Shown one piece after another: positions 62,767 to 64,000 of a DNA stretch of 64,000 nt. Numbering within the stretch: the first letter of the stretch is position 1; the number at the start of each line of letters is the position of its first letter. A program made the translations under genes and the position numbers. The notes beneath the pieces are model-generated. The model was given only the letters and a program-made list of their open reading frames with translations. It had not been told where the DNA came from and searched no databases. The DNA comes from Streptomyces mirabilis (GTDB lineage Bacteria > Actinomycetota > Actinomycetes > Streptomycetales > Streptomycetaceae), in contig NZ_CP074102.1 in the NCBI RefSeq assembly GCF_018310535.1, forward strand, positions 8,246,001 to 8,310,000, given 5' to 3'.

Positions 62767-64000
62767 GTGACGGATTCCTTTGTTCACCTGCACAATCACA
62801 CCGAATATTCGATGCTCGACGGCGCGCAGAAGCTCAAGCCGATGTTCGCCGAGGTCGAGCGTCAGGGCATGCCGGCCGTCGCCATGAGCGACCACGGCAA
62901 CATGTTCGGTGCGTACGAGTTCCATCAGGTGTCCAAGGGTGTCGACGGCGTCAAGCCGATCATCGGGATCGAGGCCTACGTCGCGCCGTCCTCGCGCCGG
63001 AATCGCAAGCAGGAGTTCTGGGGTCCGGGCGGCCAGCGGGCGATGTCGGACGACGGTGAGGGCTCGAAGGACGTCTCCGGCGGTGGCCGGTTCACGCATA
63101 TGACGATGTGGGCGCAGAACGTCCAGGGTCTGAAGAACCTCTTCCACCTGTCGACCGAGGCCAGCTACACCGGTCAGTTCCCCGCGGGCAAGCCGCGGAT
63201 GGACATGGAGCTGATCAGCGAGCAGGCAGGCGGCATCATCGCCACGACGGGCTGCCCGTCCGGGGCGATCCAGACGCGGCTGCGGCTGAACCAGTACGAC
63301 GAGGCCCGTGAAGTCGCTGCCGCCTACCAGGACATCTTCGGCAAGGAGAGTTACTTCCTGGAGCTGATGGACCATGGGCTGTCCATCGAGAAGGACGTCC
63401 GTGACGGGCTGTTGCGGCTGGCCAAGGATCTGAACATTCCGCTGCTGGCCACGAACGACGCGCACTATGTGCACGAGGACCAGGCCGATGCGCATGACAA
63501 CCTGCTGTGTATCGGGGTGGGCAAGAACAAGGACGACCCGAAGCGGTTCCGGTTCCAGGGCAGCGGCTATTACCTCAAGACCGCCGCCGAGATGCGGGAG
63601 TTGTTTGCGGAGCTGCCGGAGGCCTGCAACAACACCCTTCTGATCGCCGAGCGCATCGAGTCCTACGACTCCGTCTTCGAGAACGTCGACGAGATGCCGC
63701 AGTACCCGGACGTGCCGGAGGGGGAGACGCAGGAGTCCTGGCTGCGCAAGGAATGCCTCAAGGGCCTGGCCATGCGCTACGGCGACCCGATCCCGGCCGA
63801 GGTCATGGAGCGCTTCGAGACCGAGATGACGGTCATCGGCCCCATGGGCTTCTCCTCCTACTTCCTCGTGGTCGCCGACATCTGCCGCCACGCCCGCGAC
63901 AACAAAATCCCGGTCGGGCCCGGCCGCGGGTCGGCCACCGGCTCGATCGTCGCGTACGCGACCCGCATCACCGAGCTGTGCCCGCTCGAGCACGGCCTGC
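62767..64000 (+). CDS. dnaE: DNA polymerase III alpha subunit (partial, N-terminal 411 residues)
   Basis: The replicative DNA polymerase, cut by the window end. The PHP domain (about 1-290) is shown by FVHLHNHTEYSMLDGAQKLK, AMSDHGNMFGAYEF, VKPIIGIEAYVAPSSRRNRK, GCPSGAIQTRLRL and LATNDAHYV. The palm begins with PVGPGRGSATGSIVAYATRI near the end. The sequence is of the streptomycete main DnaE type rather than the error-prone DnaE2 type. The GTG at 62767 has GGAGG ten bases upstream. Confidence 0.95.
   Translation, partial: MTDSFVHLHNHTEYSMLDGAQKLKPMFAEVERQGMPAVAMSDHGNMFGAYEFHQVSKGVDGVKPIIGIEAYVAPSSRRNRKQEFWGPGGQRAMSDDGEGSKDVSGGGRFTHMTMWAQNVQGLKNLFHLSTEASYTGQFPAGKPRMDMELISEQAGGIIATTGCPSGAIQTRLRLNQYDEAREVAAAYQDIFGKESYFLELMDHGLSIEKDVRDGLLRLAKDLNIPLLATNDAHYVHEDQADAHDNLLCIGVGKNKDDPKRFRFQGSGYYLKTAAEMRELFAELPEACNNTLLIAERIESYDSVFENVDEMPQYPDVPEGETQESWLRKECLKGLAMRYGDPIPAEVMERFETEMTVIGPMGFSSYFLVVADICRHARDNKIPVGPGRGSATGSIVAYATRITELCPLEHGL

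Overview
The window is high-G+C actinobacterial DNA, almost certainly from Streptomyces or a close relative such as Kitasatospora. GTG starts are common, many regulators and secreted proteins are typical of the group, an F420-type oxidoreductase, DUF4232, DUF6194 and I36 proteins are present, and the right edge enters a streptomycete-type replicative dnaE. Apart from dnaE the window reads as an accessory region or genomic island. It is full of insertion sequences, two group II intron copies, truncated genes and deletion scars.

Layout. 1-370 is the 3' end of a group II intron, followed by an arsenic block (divergent arsR and arsO-like monooxygenase with twin palindromic operators, then arsI) cut off by an IS5-type remnant. 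3.6-7.5 kb holds an F420-type oxidoreductase, an internally deleted IS4/IS701-type element and a full second intron copy. 7.5-15.75 kb is a chain of six IS elements (two IS5-type, four IS630-type) whose boundaries are all CTAG. An inverted pair of 1216-bp IS630 copies brackets a secreted ricin-type lectin. 15.7-32 kb holds regulator/enzyme pairs: double-HTH MerR with DUF6194, XRE regulator with tautomerase, truncated TetR with a hydrolase, an FAD monooxygenase, a large SpoIIE-type sensor phosphatase, and a GlxA-type regulator divergent from a hydrolase and an HD-SnoaL fusion.

32.3-38.4 kb is a large secreted sedolisin-like peptidase divergent from a TrmB/LuxR-type regulator, with a diverged ~125-bp duplication between them. 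38.6-47.7 kb holds small secreted proteins, a possible toxin-tail/immunity-like module, an S66 peptidase, a GtrA protein, an MDR oxidoreductase, a VOC protein and gene pairs truncated against each other at deletion joints. 49-57 kb carries an MFS exporter divergent from an ECF sigma factor with a SnoaL tail, a SUFU-domain protein, a DUF4232 lipoprotein, a broken GNAT gene and a PP2C phosphatase.

57.5-61.7 kb is an aromatic acid decarboxylase operon (vdcB-vdcC-vdcD type) with a divergent AraC-type regulator. An IS110 element sits exactly between vdcC and vdcD, and its long leader contains a structured stretch that is a good bridge-RNA candidate. The window ends inside dnaE. No tRNA gene, rRNA gene or CRISPR array was seen.
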